A DNA stretch of 32,595 bases from a virus. A model generated the notes under the pieces. The model was not told where the DNA came from. It saw only the letters and a list, made by a program, of their open reading frames with translations, and did no database searches. Made by a program: the position numbers and the translations under genes. This document shows positions 1 through 7,352 of the stretch, in pieces. Each line of letters starts with the position of its first letter. The first letter of the stretch is position 1. Location: positions 1 to 32,595 of IMG/VR virus record IMGVR_UViG_3300044675_005493; one strand, given 5' to 3'.

Positions 1-127
1 TGACCAGGCAACCCACCATAGATGATGGCTTTGCTCTTTTCACTATAGGTGAAGCTGTAGTTTACAAGTTCGGTGTACACCTCATCCATCAATTCTCTGG
101 ATGGTAATTTAATTCTCTTATCCTCAA
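1..127. repeat. Left copy of 127-bp terminal direct repeat
   Basis: Bases 1-127 are identical to 32469-32595. The large terminase reading frame continues without a break across the join, so the contig represents a circle (or a circularly permuted genome) of about 32,468 bp. A repeat of exactly 127 bases matches a common maximum assembly k-mer size, so this is probably an assembly overlap and not a biological terminal repeat. Confidence 0.95.
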
Positions 128-1142
128 TTGAGTTTTGCAATTGGTTGATAAGGTCTGGTTTGCTCACAGCAGTTGTTTTAAAGCCCTCTACGCCCTTCAT
201 TCTTGGTTGAAGGTGTTCATATACCGACACCCCTTGGTTGTTTAATTCCACAAGGGTTTTAACTGGTCTCCATCTTTTAAGGAATGCTTCCAGTTCGGTG
301 TTCAACTTATTTATACTTCCTGTCTTTGCACGGTAAATATCCACAACATTACCGTCCACATCCATTATGGTAGCAACGGTGTAGTCATGGAATAAACCAA
401 CGTCAATACCAGCATAAACATTCCCACCTGGGGTTTTCCAATCATTGAGGATGCAAACATCTCTTAGGTTGTTAAACACAGAACCATTGTCACTAAACTC
501 ACCCAAAAACTCAGCTCTGAATATTGCATCTGGTAATTGCTTCCTAATGCTTTCAATTTCTGTTGGGTCAAAGTATGGGTTTGCGGTGTAATCAAACTTG
601 AATGCTTTTATCGTTTTGTCATCTGGGTCAATACCCCTCATGAACATGTCATAAAAATAATTGGTTCCCCTTGGGGTTGAAGCTAAGACAACCTTTCTAC
701 CTCTGGCCAATGTGGTTGGTAATAACACCTTATCATAAACACCAGGTGGGTAATACGCAGCCTCATCCGCAAAAAGAAAATCAAAGGTGTGACCACGAAT
801 TGCATCATAGTTCTGGATGGATAAGAATTTGATACTGGACCCATTAACCAATTTTATTTCAAGTTCTGACTTATTATCTGACTTTAGGATGGGTGTTTTT
901 TGTAGTATCTCACTGATACTGTTGTAGATAAGTTTCGTCTGTTTATATGTCAAACTGACAACCCCTACGATGGCTTTTGAATTATTAATTGAAGTATCGA
1001 GCACCAACTGGCTGATAAGCAATGACTTACCAATCTGTCTGGACGTGTTTAAGATGTACGTCTTGTAATCATCGTTTTTATACGAATTATACACCTCTAA
1101 CTGCCAGTCAAATAACTGGGCACCCTCTAACTTTACATTCAT
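1..1142 (-). CDS. terL: Terminase large subunit, N-terminal and central part (continues from 32468 to 32372)
   Basis: ATP-driven DNA packaging motor and nuclease that cuts and pumps phage DNA into the prohead. Seen in the translation: a Walker A-like SRQIGKS at residues 34-40, Walker B LFADEA at 123-128, the coupling motif ASTPRG at 154-159, and a nuclease domain starting at GIDVG (Asp247) with a further acidic residue at Glu299. The gene runs off the left edge in frame and resumes at 32468, giving 412 residues, a normal size. The start ATG at 1142 shares one base with the stop of the methyltransferase gene (TAATG), which fixes the start. The nearest upstream genes are a methyltransferase and glycosyltransferase placed between the two terminase subunits, an unusual insertion. 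The family assignment is secure. Confidence 0.95.
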   Translation of the reverse strand, partial: MNVKLEGAQLFDWQLEVYNSYKNDDYKTYILNTSRQIGKSLLISQLVLDTSINNSKAIVGVVSLTYKQTKLIYNSISEILQKTPILKSDNKSELEIKLVNGSSIKFLSIQNYDAIRGHTFDFLFADEAAYYPPGVYDKVLLPTTLARGRKVVLASTPRGTNYFYDMFMRGIDPDDKTIKAFKFDYTANPYFDPTEIESIRKQLPDAIFRAEFLGEFSDNGSVFNNLRDVCILNDWKTPGGNVYAGIDVGLFHDYTVATIMDVDGNVVDIYRAKTGSINKLNTELEAFLKRWRPVKTLVELNNQGVSVYEHLQPRMKGVEGFKTTAVSKPDLINQLQNSIEDKRIKLPSRELMDEVYTELVNYSFTYSEKSKAIIYGGLPG

Positions 1143-1720
1143 TATTTGCTAATTTTTATACCATAACTCACACAACCATCCATTCCTTTCATCGATATTT
1201 CTTGGTTGTATTCTCGGCAAAATTCATCCACAGCTTTCTTAACACCAAAGTTGTAACTGTTATTTGTCTTGTCCATGTTATGTTCGTAATCGTGGCCCAT
1301 GATATAACCACCATCCTTAATTTTGTGGTAAGCGTTTATAAGGTCATTTAAAACACCTTCATAGCTGTGGTCGGCATCAATGTATATCATTGAAAAGATA
1401 TTGTCTGTAAAGGCCTTTAAAACGTCTGTGGTGGCTTTTACCATTGTTACAACCCCTCTACATTCCTTAATATTCATTTCTGTTAGGTAATATAGTTCCT
1501 CACCTGTGTAATATTGTCTTACACCGTTTAGGTGGTTCCCATTAACATCACCGCTGTATAAATTTTGACCAGACCAGCTATCAATCAGTATCAATTCTTT
1601 TGGTTGACATATCTCATCTATCTTAAGGCTAAACTCACCTTTGAACACACCCAATTCGGCTATCATACCACCTTTGGGTATTGCAGCAATCATCTCATCT
1701 CTGGTATCAAAAATTTCCAT
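1142..1720 (-). CDS. Class I SAM-dependent methyltransferase (Methyltransf_24/TylF-like)
   Basis: Predicted to transfer a methyl group from S-adenosylmethionine to an unknown acceptor, perhaps a sugar. Over 192 residues it shows the SAM-binding glycine-rich motif AELGVFKGEF at 21-30, an acidic strand end at Asp47 (LILIDSW), the IDADHSYEG motif at 114-122 typical of the Methyltransf_24/TylF group, and GGYIMGHDY at 137-145. The frame is open to 1786, but the upstream glycosyltransferase stops at 1722 and ATG 1720 follows one base later, so 1720 is preferred. It ends in a TAATG overlap with the large terminase. Proximity to the glycosyltransferase suggests the pair acts on the same glycan; this is inference. 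It does not resemble a DNA methyltransferase: no DPPY/NPPY or PCQ motif is visible. Confidence 0.85.
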   Translation of the reverse strand: MEIFDTRDEMIAAIPKGGMIAELGVFKGEFSLKIDEICQPKELILIDSWSGQNLYSGDVNGNHLNGVRQYYTGEELYYLTEMNIKECRGVVTMVKATTDVLKAFTDNIFSMIYIDADHSYEGVLNDLINAYHKIKDGGYIMGHDYEHNMDKTNNSYNFGVKKAVDEFCREYNQEISMKGMDGCVSYGIKISK

Positions 1721-1721
1721 C

Positions 1722-2447
1722 TTACTTATGTTGTATCCATGCTTGGTCAGCACCGTTATCTTCACCGTTGAATGCGAATGCACCACCTCTGTATTTTGTG
1801 TTTAATGGTAAACCAGATACAAAGCTTTCACCGTAATGTCTGTACACCACAGCGTTTGCCACAACCATATCAACTGTGGTCTTTGTTACGTTAGCTTCTT
1901 CCAGGATGTTTGCCATCTTTTCTGTTACATCCAACATCATTTCTCTGTTACCACCCAAGATGCCACAGTTCAATACCTGTTTATCGCTAAACTCGCTCAC
2001 ATATCCTGTAACCTCTGTATGGTTGATGCTTTTGTATCTTTCCATCATCCACCAGTTTTCTTTGTTTTTGCATTCTTCATTGCCAATGTAAATCATGTTT
2101 TTCTTCATTGATTTGAATGGGTTTTTTAGGATGACAACATCGCTAATATCCAAACAGTAAACGTTCTTAACCTCTGGCATTTCTTCCAATAGGTTGTGGT
2201 ACAATCTCCATCTGTAATCCACCATGTTTAATTTAACCTCATCCACCTTAACGAATTTAATTTTATCTGTGCTATATTGCTCAATAAATTCTTGTGAACA
2301 GTGGTCATGTAAAATCACACAATTTAATTTATGTTTAACCACCGAATTATAAAAATCTTTAATGATATTAAAATCATTGCTAGGCCAAGTCATTGGTCTT
2401 TGTGGGTCAACTGATGTTGTAAAGTAGGTTGTAAAAATGTAGTTCAT
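1722..2447 (-). CDS. Putative GT-A-type glycosyltransferase
   Basis: A 241-residue protein resembling nucleotide-sugar glycosyltransferases of the GT-A fold. The acidic segment YCLDISDVVIL (about residues 97-107), with Asp100 and Asp103, sits where the DxD metal site is expected. A later LNCGILGGNRE at 159-169 and LPLNTKY near the C terminus fit acceptor and donor loop positions in GT8-like enzymes. The frame opens at a TTG (2456), but ATG 2447 begins one base after the small terminase stop (2449-2451), so ATG is chosen. It lies between the terminase subunits and is directly followed by a methyltransferase gene. Substrate is unknown: candidates are virion fibres, host surface sugars or modified DNA bases. 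No signal peptide is seen, so it should act in the cytoplasm. Confidence 0.7.
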   Translation of the reverse strand: MNYIFTTYFTTSVDPQRPMTWPSNDFNIIKDFYNSVVKHKLNCVILHDHCSQEFIEQYSTDKIKFVKVDEVKLNMVDYRWRLYHNLLEEMPEVKNVYCLDISDVVILKNPFKSMKKNMIYIGNEECKNKENWWMMERYKSINHTEVTGYVSEFSDKQVLNCGILGGNREMMLDVTEKMANILEEANVTKTTVDMVVANAVVYRHYGESFVSGLPLNTKYRGGAFAFNGEDNGADQAWIQHK

Positions 2448-2448
2448 A

Positions 2449-2964
2449 TTATTCAATTATTTCTGTATCTTGAATGTCCTGTGGTTTTGCTTTTATCACA
2501 TTGGGCAATTCAAATTTTATAGTTACGTCTGATACGCTTATTGTTCCATCCAGCGTTGTTACAATTTTACTCATTTCTTTGAGAACGTCAAGTGCAAGTC
2601 GTTTCTCATCATCATAAATTGCTTCGCTGTACATCAACTCCAATCTCATTAGAATTGCATTTGCATCCACTATGGCTTTGTGCTTTAGGTTCTCCCTAAA
2701 TACCGTAACCATATCTTGTAGCTTGGGGTTACCAAGTAGTTCCCTGGCTTTTCTTTTTATCTGGGCCCTATCATCCCCCAATTCATACAATTCGCTTACC
2801 ACGGTCATTGCATCTTCACCAGCTGCTAAACGCATGCAAAAATCAATTGAGTGTGGTGATAACCTGTAGCTGTCAAACTTTTCCTGTATGTATTGAGGTA
2901 ACCTTTCCAGGGTTATAAACTCATGTACCTTGGTTGGTTTCTTATTGCTTGCTTTTCTTGCCAT
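2449..2964 (-). CDS. terS: Probable terminase small subunit
   Basis: A 171-residue, mostly helical protein that probably recognises phage DNA to start packaging. An N-terminal basic stretch is followed by a region that could form a helix-turn-helix (about 33-75) and then ARELLGNPKLQDMV at 73-86, which resembles the conserved 'LLxNPxVQ' segment of small terminases of the Terminase_2 kind. The central helices (about 86-130) would form the oligomerisation core. The start ATG at 2964 overlaps the upstream stop by one base (TAATG). Size and position a short way ahead of the large subunit agree, although two sugar- or methyl-transfer genes separate the pair. The call rests on this motif and on context, without a database match. 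Confidence 0.7.
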   Translation of the reverse strand: MARKASNKKPTKVHEFITLERLPQYIQEKFDSYRLSPHSIDFCMRLAAGEDAMTVVSELYELGDDRAQIKRKARELLGNPKLQDMVTVFRENLKHKAIVDANAILMRLELMYSEAIYDDEKRLALDVLKEMSKIVTTLDGTISVSDVTIKFELPNVIKAKPQDIQDTEIIE

Positions 2965-3827
2965 TATAAATATTTATCAATTTCGTTATTCCAATCAATG
3001 TTAGGGTTATCATAGTCAATGTCATCACCATCATCCATATAACCAGTTCTTTCAATATGTTCTGTTTCATTTTCTTGGTCCAATAACCAATCGTTAACTT
3101 CAAATTTGTCCACCAGGTATGCTGTTAATTTACCTTGTCTTTGCATGCGTTTCATTTCATCCCATATCTGGTTTATTTCACTCATTATCTCGCATTTCCT
3201 TTCAATATCAATTGGGCCCAATGTTAGGTCTAATTTAACATTCCTATTTTCAGTTCTACATTTGTTGCAAGCAACACCTTTTGCGTTTAGGGATGCTGCC
3301 AATGTTTCCCTTTGCGTTTTACATTTGATGCATTCAACTCTAAAGTTTCTGTAGACGTATCTACCGTTTTTGCTGATAACCCTTGGTAATTCTTCTAACA
3401 CCAAAAAAGTATCATATACACATTCAAATGTTTCACCAACAAACTCCTTTTTTGCTTTGTTAATGTACCTTGTATCAATGGTGCCATCCTTTTTTAATTT
3501 TGGTTCCCAGGTTTCTTCATTGAACCTATCCAACTTTGGTTTTGCAGCCCTTTCAGTTTTTGGTTTTTCAATTTTTGGTTTATTAGCCTGTTTGCATTTT
3601 ATGCATATGCAGTTATTCTTACCGAATATTGAACTGTAATCAGCGACCTTAACATCACCACAACTCTGGCATTCAATATTAAACTTTCTTATGGTTTGTT
3701 TTGGGTTTTCAATACCGTTGTTTCTATCTCTAGACCATCCACGTTCAGTCTCTGCAATTACCTTAAAGGTATAGCCACCCAGCTGTTCTACAACAGTACC
3801 AATTACATTTTTCGCTTTTCTTGGCAT
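2964..3827 (-). CDS. Double zinc-ribbon protein with internally duplicated module
   Basis: A 287-residue protein of unknown function. It contains two similar modules, about residues 19-80 and 133-191. Each has a strand-rich lead-in (FKVIAET; FECVYDT), an aromatic turn, then paired cysteines: Cys53/56 with Cys75/78, and Cys166/169 with Cys187/190. These should bind one zinc each. The linker (80-115) is very rich in Lys and Pro, and the C-terminal 30 residues are strongly acidic (Asp/Glu-rich). Zinc ribbons plus a basic linker suggest nucleic-acid binding, and an acidic tail is a feature of some single-strand-binding proteins, but this is inference. It sits between the sigma factor cluster and the small terminase, with one-base TAATG overlaps at both ends, so it is translationally coupled with them. 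Confidence 0.75.
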   Translation of the reverse strand: MPRKAKNVIGTVVEQLGGYTFKVIAETERGWSRDRNNGIENPKQTIRKFNIECQSCGDVKVADYSSIFGKNNCICIKCKQANKPKIEKPKTERAAKPKLDRFNEETWEPKLKKDGTIDTRYINKAKKEFVGETFECVYDTFLVLEELPRVISKNGRYVYRNFRVECIKCKTQRETLAASLNAKGVACNKCRTENRNVKLDLTLGPIDIERKCEIMSEINQIWDEMKRMQRQGKLTAYLVDKFEVNDWLLDQENETEHIERTGYMDDGDDIDYDNPNIDWNNEIDKYL

Positions 3828-4072
3828 TACTCGTCTTCACCGTTTATGATAATTCTCTCATACTCATGAACAAAACCCATTACCTGGTTCTTTGCCCTTC
3901 TGTTACATGCTGCGCATCCACCTGGTGATGAATTTAAACCAAATCTGGTTGACAACTCATGCAACTTTTTTAATTGGGTGTGGTTAATTTCTGCCATAGC
4001 ATTAATTTCTTCCAGGAACGCTTTTGCTTCGATGTAATCTGGTTCGTTTAAATTGAATTTATTTACTGCCAT
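3827..4072 (-). CDS. Small protein with a CxxC motif, unknown function
   Basis: An 81-residue protein. The N-terminal half is helical and charged; residues 50-60 read PGGCAACNRRA, with Cys53 and Cys56 as a possible half zinc site or redox pair, followed by another helix and an acidic end. Only two cysteines are present, so zinc would need histidines or a dimer. The start at 4072 lies inside the end of the sigma factor gene (14-base overlap) and the stop overlaps the next ATG by one base, so it belongs to the sigma-TerS-TerL transcription unit. I recognise the general look of small CxxC proteins near phage terminase genes, but cannot assign a role. Confidence 0.7.
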   Translation of the reverse strand: MAVNKFNLNEPDYIEAKAFLEEINAMAEINHTQLKKLHELSTRFGLNSSPGGCAACNRRAKNQVMGFVHEYERIIINGEDE

Positions 4073-4574
4073 CGTACTTACTTTTAATTTTGTTTTTAAT
4101 TTGTGTTATTGAATTATAACAACTGGTCTTTGGTATCTTGGTAAACTCAGATATTTTTTGGTAGGACATGCCTTCTTCAAAATATAATTTAACCATCTGC
4201 TTATCGTACCATTCCAAGTTATTTATTTCATCCTCAATAAAGGCTATTTTAGCCTCTGTGTCGTAATCAAACCCTTCATCCAATACTTCCATATTGTAAA
4301 CGTCATTATCGGCTATTAAATCGCTTCCTTTGCGATATTGATAATGAAACCTGGATGTTGATGAGTGATAGTTCCTAATTAATATTGATACAAAATAATA
4401 TTGTAATTGGTTTTTGTCAATAAGTGACTGTATCTTTTCCACATTTTTGTCCGTGAGCAAAACCTCAACACAATGTTGGAACAGGTCATCCGTGAGTTGA
4501 TGGCCCCTTGTAATGTTCTTTGCGGCTTGGTATAACGAATTATAATTTACCTTAATGTATTCATCCAAATTCAA
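4059..4574 (-). CDS. ECF-like sigma-70 family RNA polymerase sigma factor
   Basis: A 171-residue two-domain protein matching small (group 4) sigma factors, which redirect host RNA polymerase to alternative promoters. Residues about 10-70 fit region 2 (YQAAKNITRGHQLTDDLFQHC is the helical start), and residues 119-166 fit region 4 with the helix-turn-helix EEGMSYQKISEFTKIPKTSC at 134-153. The linker is acidic. No in-frame ATG is available: an upstream TAA lies at 4587-4589, so translation must begin at TTG 4574 (or TTG 4568). The gene begins just after tandem terminators and a TATATTTA element (4588-4595), so it must have its own promoter. It probably controls phage late genes; this is inference from family and context. 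Confidence 0.8.
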   Translation of the reverse strand: MNLDEYIKVNYNSLYQAAKNITRGHQLTDDLFQHCVEVLLTDKNVEKIQSLIDKNQLQYYFVSILIRNYHSSTSRFHYQYRKGSDLIADNDVYNMEVLDEGFDYDTEAKIAFIEDEINNLEWYDKQMVKLYFEEGMSYQKISEFTKIPKTSCYNSITQIKNKIKSKYDGSK

Positions 4575-4610
4575 ATTGTAATTTGTTTAAATATAAATAG
4601 TTTTAAAAAA

Positions 4611-4665
4611 TTGAAAAGACCAAAATGGTCCAAAAAAAAATGGGCCCCCGTTGTGGGAACCCATT
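4611..4665 (-). terminator. Tandem leftward terminators after the tail-tube candidate
   Basis: Read on the minus strand, the first hairpin pairs AATGGGUUCCC with GGGGGCCCAUU (11 bp including two G-U pairs, 5-base loop; 4639-4665) and runs into a T9 stretch. A second, smaller hairpin GACCA/TGGTC follows (4618-4630) with TTTTC after it. Together they should stop transcription from the capsid genes before the sigma factor gene, so a new promoter is needed for the genes beyond. Confidence 0.85.
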
Positions 4666-4688
4666 CTCATGTTGTTTTGACTTAGTTA

Positions 4689-5261
4689 TTAATAACCAGC
4701 TAATGCAAGCATTTGAGTTACAGCACCAGCAGATAGAGCAGCGATAGGTAAGTTTTCAGCACCAGTCAAAGTAACTGTAGCACCGTTTCTGTCACCCAAG
4801 GCAGTACCTGTACCAGCTTCAACAGCCGTTACGTCCAAACCTTTGTTGTAACCAACCATCCAGTAGATACCGTTATTATCTTTTACTACAGCAATCATCA
4901 AACCTGTTGCCAACATGTGGATAAGGTTTCTCTTTTCTGTAGTTAACTTGTTCATTACTAATGAAACAGTTGGTACGAATGATAGAGTACCATTCTGTAC
5001 GTTTACGTTAATTGCTTCAGCTAATGAAGATGTTTCTTTTACAGTATCGAATTGGTAGAAAGTTGTTCCAGTCAAACCTGTGATAGCAGTAATTTCACCA
5101 GTTGTAGTACCATCATAAACGAATTTGTTTGCAGCGGCACCACCAGGAACCAATTGCTTAAAGTTCGCAAAATAAACAGTTTCTACACCACCAACATTCG
5201 ACTTAGTACAACCTGTAAGTTCAAGACCCTCAGTTAAAAAGCAGTTTGTATTTAAAGGCAT
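4689..5261 (-). CDS. Virion structural protein, candidate major tail tube
   Basis: A 190-residue, Gly/Thr/Ala-rich, beta-type protein directly after the major capsid gene. The part from about residue 105 (MNKLTTEKRNLIHMLATG), through VKDNNGIYWMVG at about 126-137 and a final TLTGAENLP segment, resembles small tail-tube or capsid-associated proteins of Bacteroidetes phages. No other gene in the genome looks like a tail tube, and the tape measure shows one is needed, which supports this choice. A head-decoration protein is the main alternative. It shares an identical 18-base leader element with the major capsid gene (5270-5287 and 6200-6217), which suggests similarly high expression. A strong terminator follows directly. 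Confidence 0.6.
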   Translation of the reverse strand: MPLNTNCFLTEGLELTGCTKSNVGGVETVYFANFKQLVPGGAAANKFVYDGTTTGEITAITGLTGTTFYQFDTVKETSSLAEAINVNVQNGTLSFVPTVSLVMNKLTTEKRNLIHMLATGLMIAVVKDNNGIYWMVGYNKGLDVTAVEAGTGTALGDRNGATVTLTGAENLPIAALSAGAVTQMLALAGY

Positions 5262-5269
5262 AATTTATA

Positions 5270-5287
5270 GTTTTAAATTTTAATTTT
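5270..5287 (-). promoter_or_regulatory. A/T-rich leader element shared with the capsid gene
   Basis: On the minus strand AAAATTAAAATTTAAAAC ends 8 bases before the ATG at 5261. The identical 18 bases lie 3 bases before the capsid ATG. It may be an A-rich translation enhancer of the Bacteroidota type. Confidence 0.5.
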
Positions 5288-5308
5288 ATTATTTACGCTA
5301 ATTAACTA

Positions 5309-6196
5309 TTAGCAAGCTTTTTTGAAGATAGTCTTAGATACACCAGTACCAGCGTAGAATTGGCTTCTCAAGTAGATGTTGTTTGTAATTTGGTCATGGT
5401 AAACATTCAAACCTTCTGTATCAGAAAGTAATGCAGTACCGATGTGCAAGTGTGCAGTATCAGCCAAGTACAAGAAAGAGTGACCAGCTAAACCTTCAGT
5501 TGGGATAACTTTAATCTTCGTACCAGGGAAAGTAATTTCCATGTTAGCTTCCAAGTTAGCAGGGTTGTAGTGGAAGTAGTTTTTAACAACCAATTCTTTT
5601 TGCAACGCTCTAAATTTAGCATAGTTCAAGAAGATAGCAACAGTGTCGCTAGTTTCGAATGTACTATCAGCAGCAACAGCTGTGTCGATAGCTAAGTCGA
5701 TAGCATCGTAAACGTTTGAAGTTGAACCAGTAATGGTGTTAAGTCTTGAAGCAGCAGTTGCTTGAGCAACGAAACCGTTGAAAACGTCACCAGAACCTGT
5801 AGCACCTAACCAATACAAGTTATCTAATTTTTTGCTGATTTGGTCAGCTTTGTCTTGCAAGAATTGTGCAGCGTAAGGTAATTCTTCATAACCTTGTACT
5901 TCGTACATCATTGCTTTGCCTTCCAATGCACCAACACAGATAGCTTCCATAAATTCTACAGGTTTAACTGCAATTTCTACTTCAGAGAATGTTGATGTAC
6001 CGTTATTTGTGAATGAACATGAACCACCAGCGGCCAATGTTACAGATGAAGAAAGGAATGGAACCAAACCAGTACCTTTCAAACCGCTAACGATGTTAGC
6101 GTAGTTTGCAGTGTTACCTCTAGTTACCGCTGAAACGATAAGTGGGAAACCTTCTGCTTTTGCGTAGGCCGTAAGACCAGTTACTACTAAACTCAT
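5309..6196 (-). CDS. Major capsid protein
   Basis: A 295-residue protein that should form the icosahedral head (HK97-like fold expected from its context). It has the properties of a major capsid protein: low charge, rich in Ala, Gly, Thr and Val, with a middle section EVEIAVKPVEFMEAICVGAL (about residues 73-92) that recalls the conserved 'strong beta strand then Cys-Leu' segment of Bacteroidetes phage capsids, and a long P-domain-like helix around 105-130. It sits between the scaffold gene and the tail-tube candidate, the usual position. The gene starts at ATG 6196, preceded by the shared A/T-rich leader. No signal or membrane segment is present. Confidence 0.85.
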   Translation of the reverse strand: MSLVVTGLTAYAKAEGFPLIVSAVTRGNTANYANIVSGLKGTGLVPFLSSSVTLAAGGSCSFTNNGTSTFSEVEIAVKPVEFMEAICVGALEGKAMMYEVQGYEELPYAAQFLQDKADQISKKLDNLYWLGATGSGDVFNGFVAQATAASRLNTITGSTSNVYDAIDLAIDTAVAADSTFETSDTVAIFLNYAKFRALQKELVVKNYFHYNPANLEANMEITFPGTKIKVIPTEGLAGHSFLYLADTAHLHIGTALLSDTEGLNVYHDQITNNIYLRSQFYAGTGVSKTIFKKAC

Positions 6197-6199
6197 TTT

Positions 6200-6217
6200 G
6201 TTTTAAATTTTAATTTT
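6200..6217 (-). promoter_or_regulatory. A/T-rich leader element upstream of the capsid gene
   Basis: Identical over 18 bases to 5270-5287, placed 3 bases before the capsid ATG. There is no Shine-Dalgarno sequence; the A-rich stretch may stand in for one. Confidence 0.5.
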
Positions 6218-6226
6218 TAGTTATTA

Positions 6227-6790
6227 TTATTTTCTTTTTGGTAATTTAATTGCAGCTAAAGCGTTTTCTTCAACTACAGGTTTTCTTGTTTTGATAGGTT
6301 GTGCAGCTGGCTGTGCGCTCAATGCTTCAACTTTTTCATTTAATTCAGAATTTGTTTTGCTCAATGCCTCAACAGCACCTAACAATACCTCTTCCAATTT
6401 TGCAATTCTTTCTAGTAATGCAGCGTAATCTTCTTCAGAAATTTCGAAAGCTTTAACTTCTTCTTCAACCTCTTCTTCAACTTCTTCTTCAGCCAATTCT
6501 TCTTGTTCTTCAACTTCTTCTGCTTCAGGTGTTTTAATCTCAACAATAACACCAGCTTCGTCAACGTAGATGATGTTGCCATCTTCCATCGTGTGCTCAC
6601 CAGCTGGGGCTGGTATCATACCTTCTTCAGTTTCAATTTGAACAGCAGAACCAACAACAAATGCATCAGCTTCAGTGAAGATACGGGTCCCGTCCATCAA
6701 TTTGCTTTCAGCAGCTAAAGTTTCTTCTACGACATTGCTTGACAAAGTAATTCCAAGGATGGAAGCAATCTTTTGCAATTTTTCGTTCAT
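6227..6790 (-). CDS. Putative head scaffolding protein
   Basis: A 187-residue acidic protein just upstream of the capsid gene, where scaffolds usually sit. The N-terminal part (about 30-86) has a beta-type pattern with DGTRIFTEADAFVVGSAV and DGNIIYVDEAGVIVEI, a module I associate with scaffold-like proteins of Bacteroidetes phages. Residues about 88-113 are almost all Glu and Val, followed by a coiled coil (about 118-157) and a basic C terminus (TRKPVV to PKRK), which in scaffolds binds the capsid shell. A TATATTTA element lies 32 bases upstream (6823-6830). The head protease that would remove it is encoded far away, at the end of the leftward unit. Confidence 0.75.
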   Translation of the reverse strand: MNEKLQKIASILGITLSSNVVEETLAAESKLMDGTRIFTEADAFVVGSAVQIETEEGMIPAPAGEHTMEDGNIIYVDEAGVIVEIKTPEAEEVEEQEELAEEEVEEEVEEEVKAFEISEEDYAALLERIAKLEEVLLGAVEALSKTNSELNEKVEALSAQPAAQPIKTRKPVVEENALAAIKLPKRK

Positions 6791-6855
6791 AATTTTATAA
6801 TTTTATAAGCTTATTATACTGGTAAATATACTATTAAGTACATCGTTCCATTTTG

Positions 6856-6999
6856 TTAGCCTTGGCCAACATTTCTTTTTAGGTAGTTCTTACTACGCTT
6901 ACTTCTTGAAGCTTTTGTTTTAGAGTGAACCCCTGGTCTTTTCGCTTTGGGTTTCTGTACCCAACGTTTTACTTCTTTTGTTGACTTTGCTTTGGCCAT
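6856..6999 (-). CDS. Small, very basic protein (47 aa)
   Basis: Starts at ATG 6999 in a TAATG overlap with the preceding holin-like gene and ends at TAA 6856. About 40 percent of its residues are Lys or Arg. The middle (KRPGVHSKTKASRSKRSKNY) and the ending RNVGQG match a short basic protein that I recall near head genes in many Bacteroidetes phages. The role is unknown; nucleic-acid binding or packing inside the head is possible. The one-base overlap and the recognisable family pattern support it as a real gene despite its size. Confidence 0.75.
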   Translation of the reverse strand: MAKAKSTKEVKRWVQKPKAKRPGVHSKTKASRSKRSKNYLKRNVGQG

Positions 7000-7280
7000 T
7001 ATTTCTTTTTAGTTAATTTTAGCATCGTATATTCTAACATCGTTTTACCACTATATCCAGTTATAAACCCTACACCAGCCAAGGTGTTTTGGTTCATACC
7101 AAAAAGCTCAACTATAACAGGTGAGCAGTAATTCGCAATAAAGGCACCCACAACAACGGTGATGAATTGTTTCCACCAGGGCAATCCTGGCTTCATACCA
7201 ATTAACGAACCGATGATACCACCCAGTATTAAACTAACGTTTATCCCTAACTCTGTTAATGCTTCGTATATTATTTTCAT
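6999..7280 (-). CDS. Putative holin with two membrane segments
   Basis: A 93-residue membrane protein. Hydrophobic stretches lie at about residues 12-30 (INVSLILGGIIGSLIGM) and 37-62 (WKQFITVVVGAFIANYCSP), with a weaker third near 66-78, then a basic tail KLTKKK. The Pro-Gly-Leu-Pro-Trp-Trp turn between the first two segments and the total length fit phage holins, which open the inner membrane at lysis. It lies in a cluster of short genes with a second holin-like protein, but no endolysin is recognisable next to it. Its start lies within the end of a small upstream reading frame (7234-7350). Confidence 0.7.
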   Translation of the reverse strand: MKIIYEALTELGINVSLILGGIIGSLIGMKPGLPWWKQFITVVVGAFIANYCSPVIVELFGMNQNTLAGVGFITGYSGKTMLEYTMLKLTKKK

Positions 7281-7350
7281 CCTGTTCCTTTATCTGTTGT
7301 AATTTTATTATTGCTTCTTGTAATTTCTTTATGTTTTTCTTGTAAGCCAT
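7234..7350 (-). CDS. Small coiled-coil reading frame (38 aa), doubtful
   Basis: Starts at ATG 7350, two bases after the stop of the 58-residue gene, and ends at TAG 7234 inside the holin gene (47-base overlap). The product is Lys/Gln/Ile-rich with leucine or isoleucine at heptad spacing (KNIKKLQEAIIKLQQIKEQ), so it could form a short coiled coil. It has no membrane segment, so a spanin is unlikely. Tight spacing to the upstream stop argues for translation; the large overlap with the holin and low-complexity composition argue against it. Confidence 0.4.
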   Translation of the reverse strand: MAYKKNIKKLQEAIIKLQQIKEQDENNIRSINRVRDKR

Positions 7351-7352
7351 AT

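Noticed and set aside
1142-1720. DNA methyltransferase for restriction evasion
   Set aside because: The protein lacks the catalytic DPPY/NPPY or PCQ motifs and instead has the IDADHSYEG line of small-molecule or sugar methyltransferases.
6412-6600. Leftward 62-codon Lys/Leu-rich frame
   Set aside because: It is an out-of-frame reading of the Glu-rich stretch of the scaffold gene.
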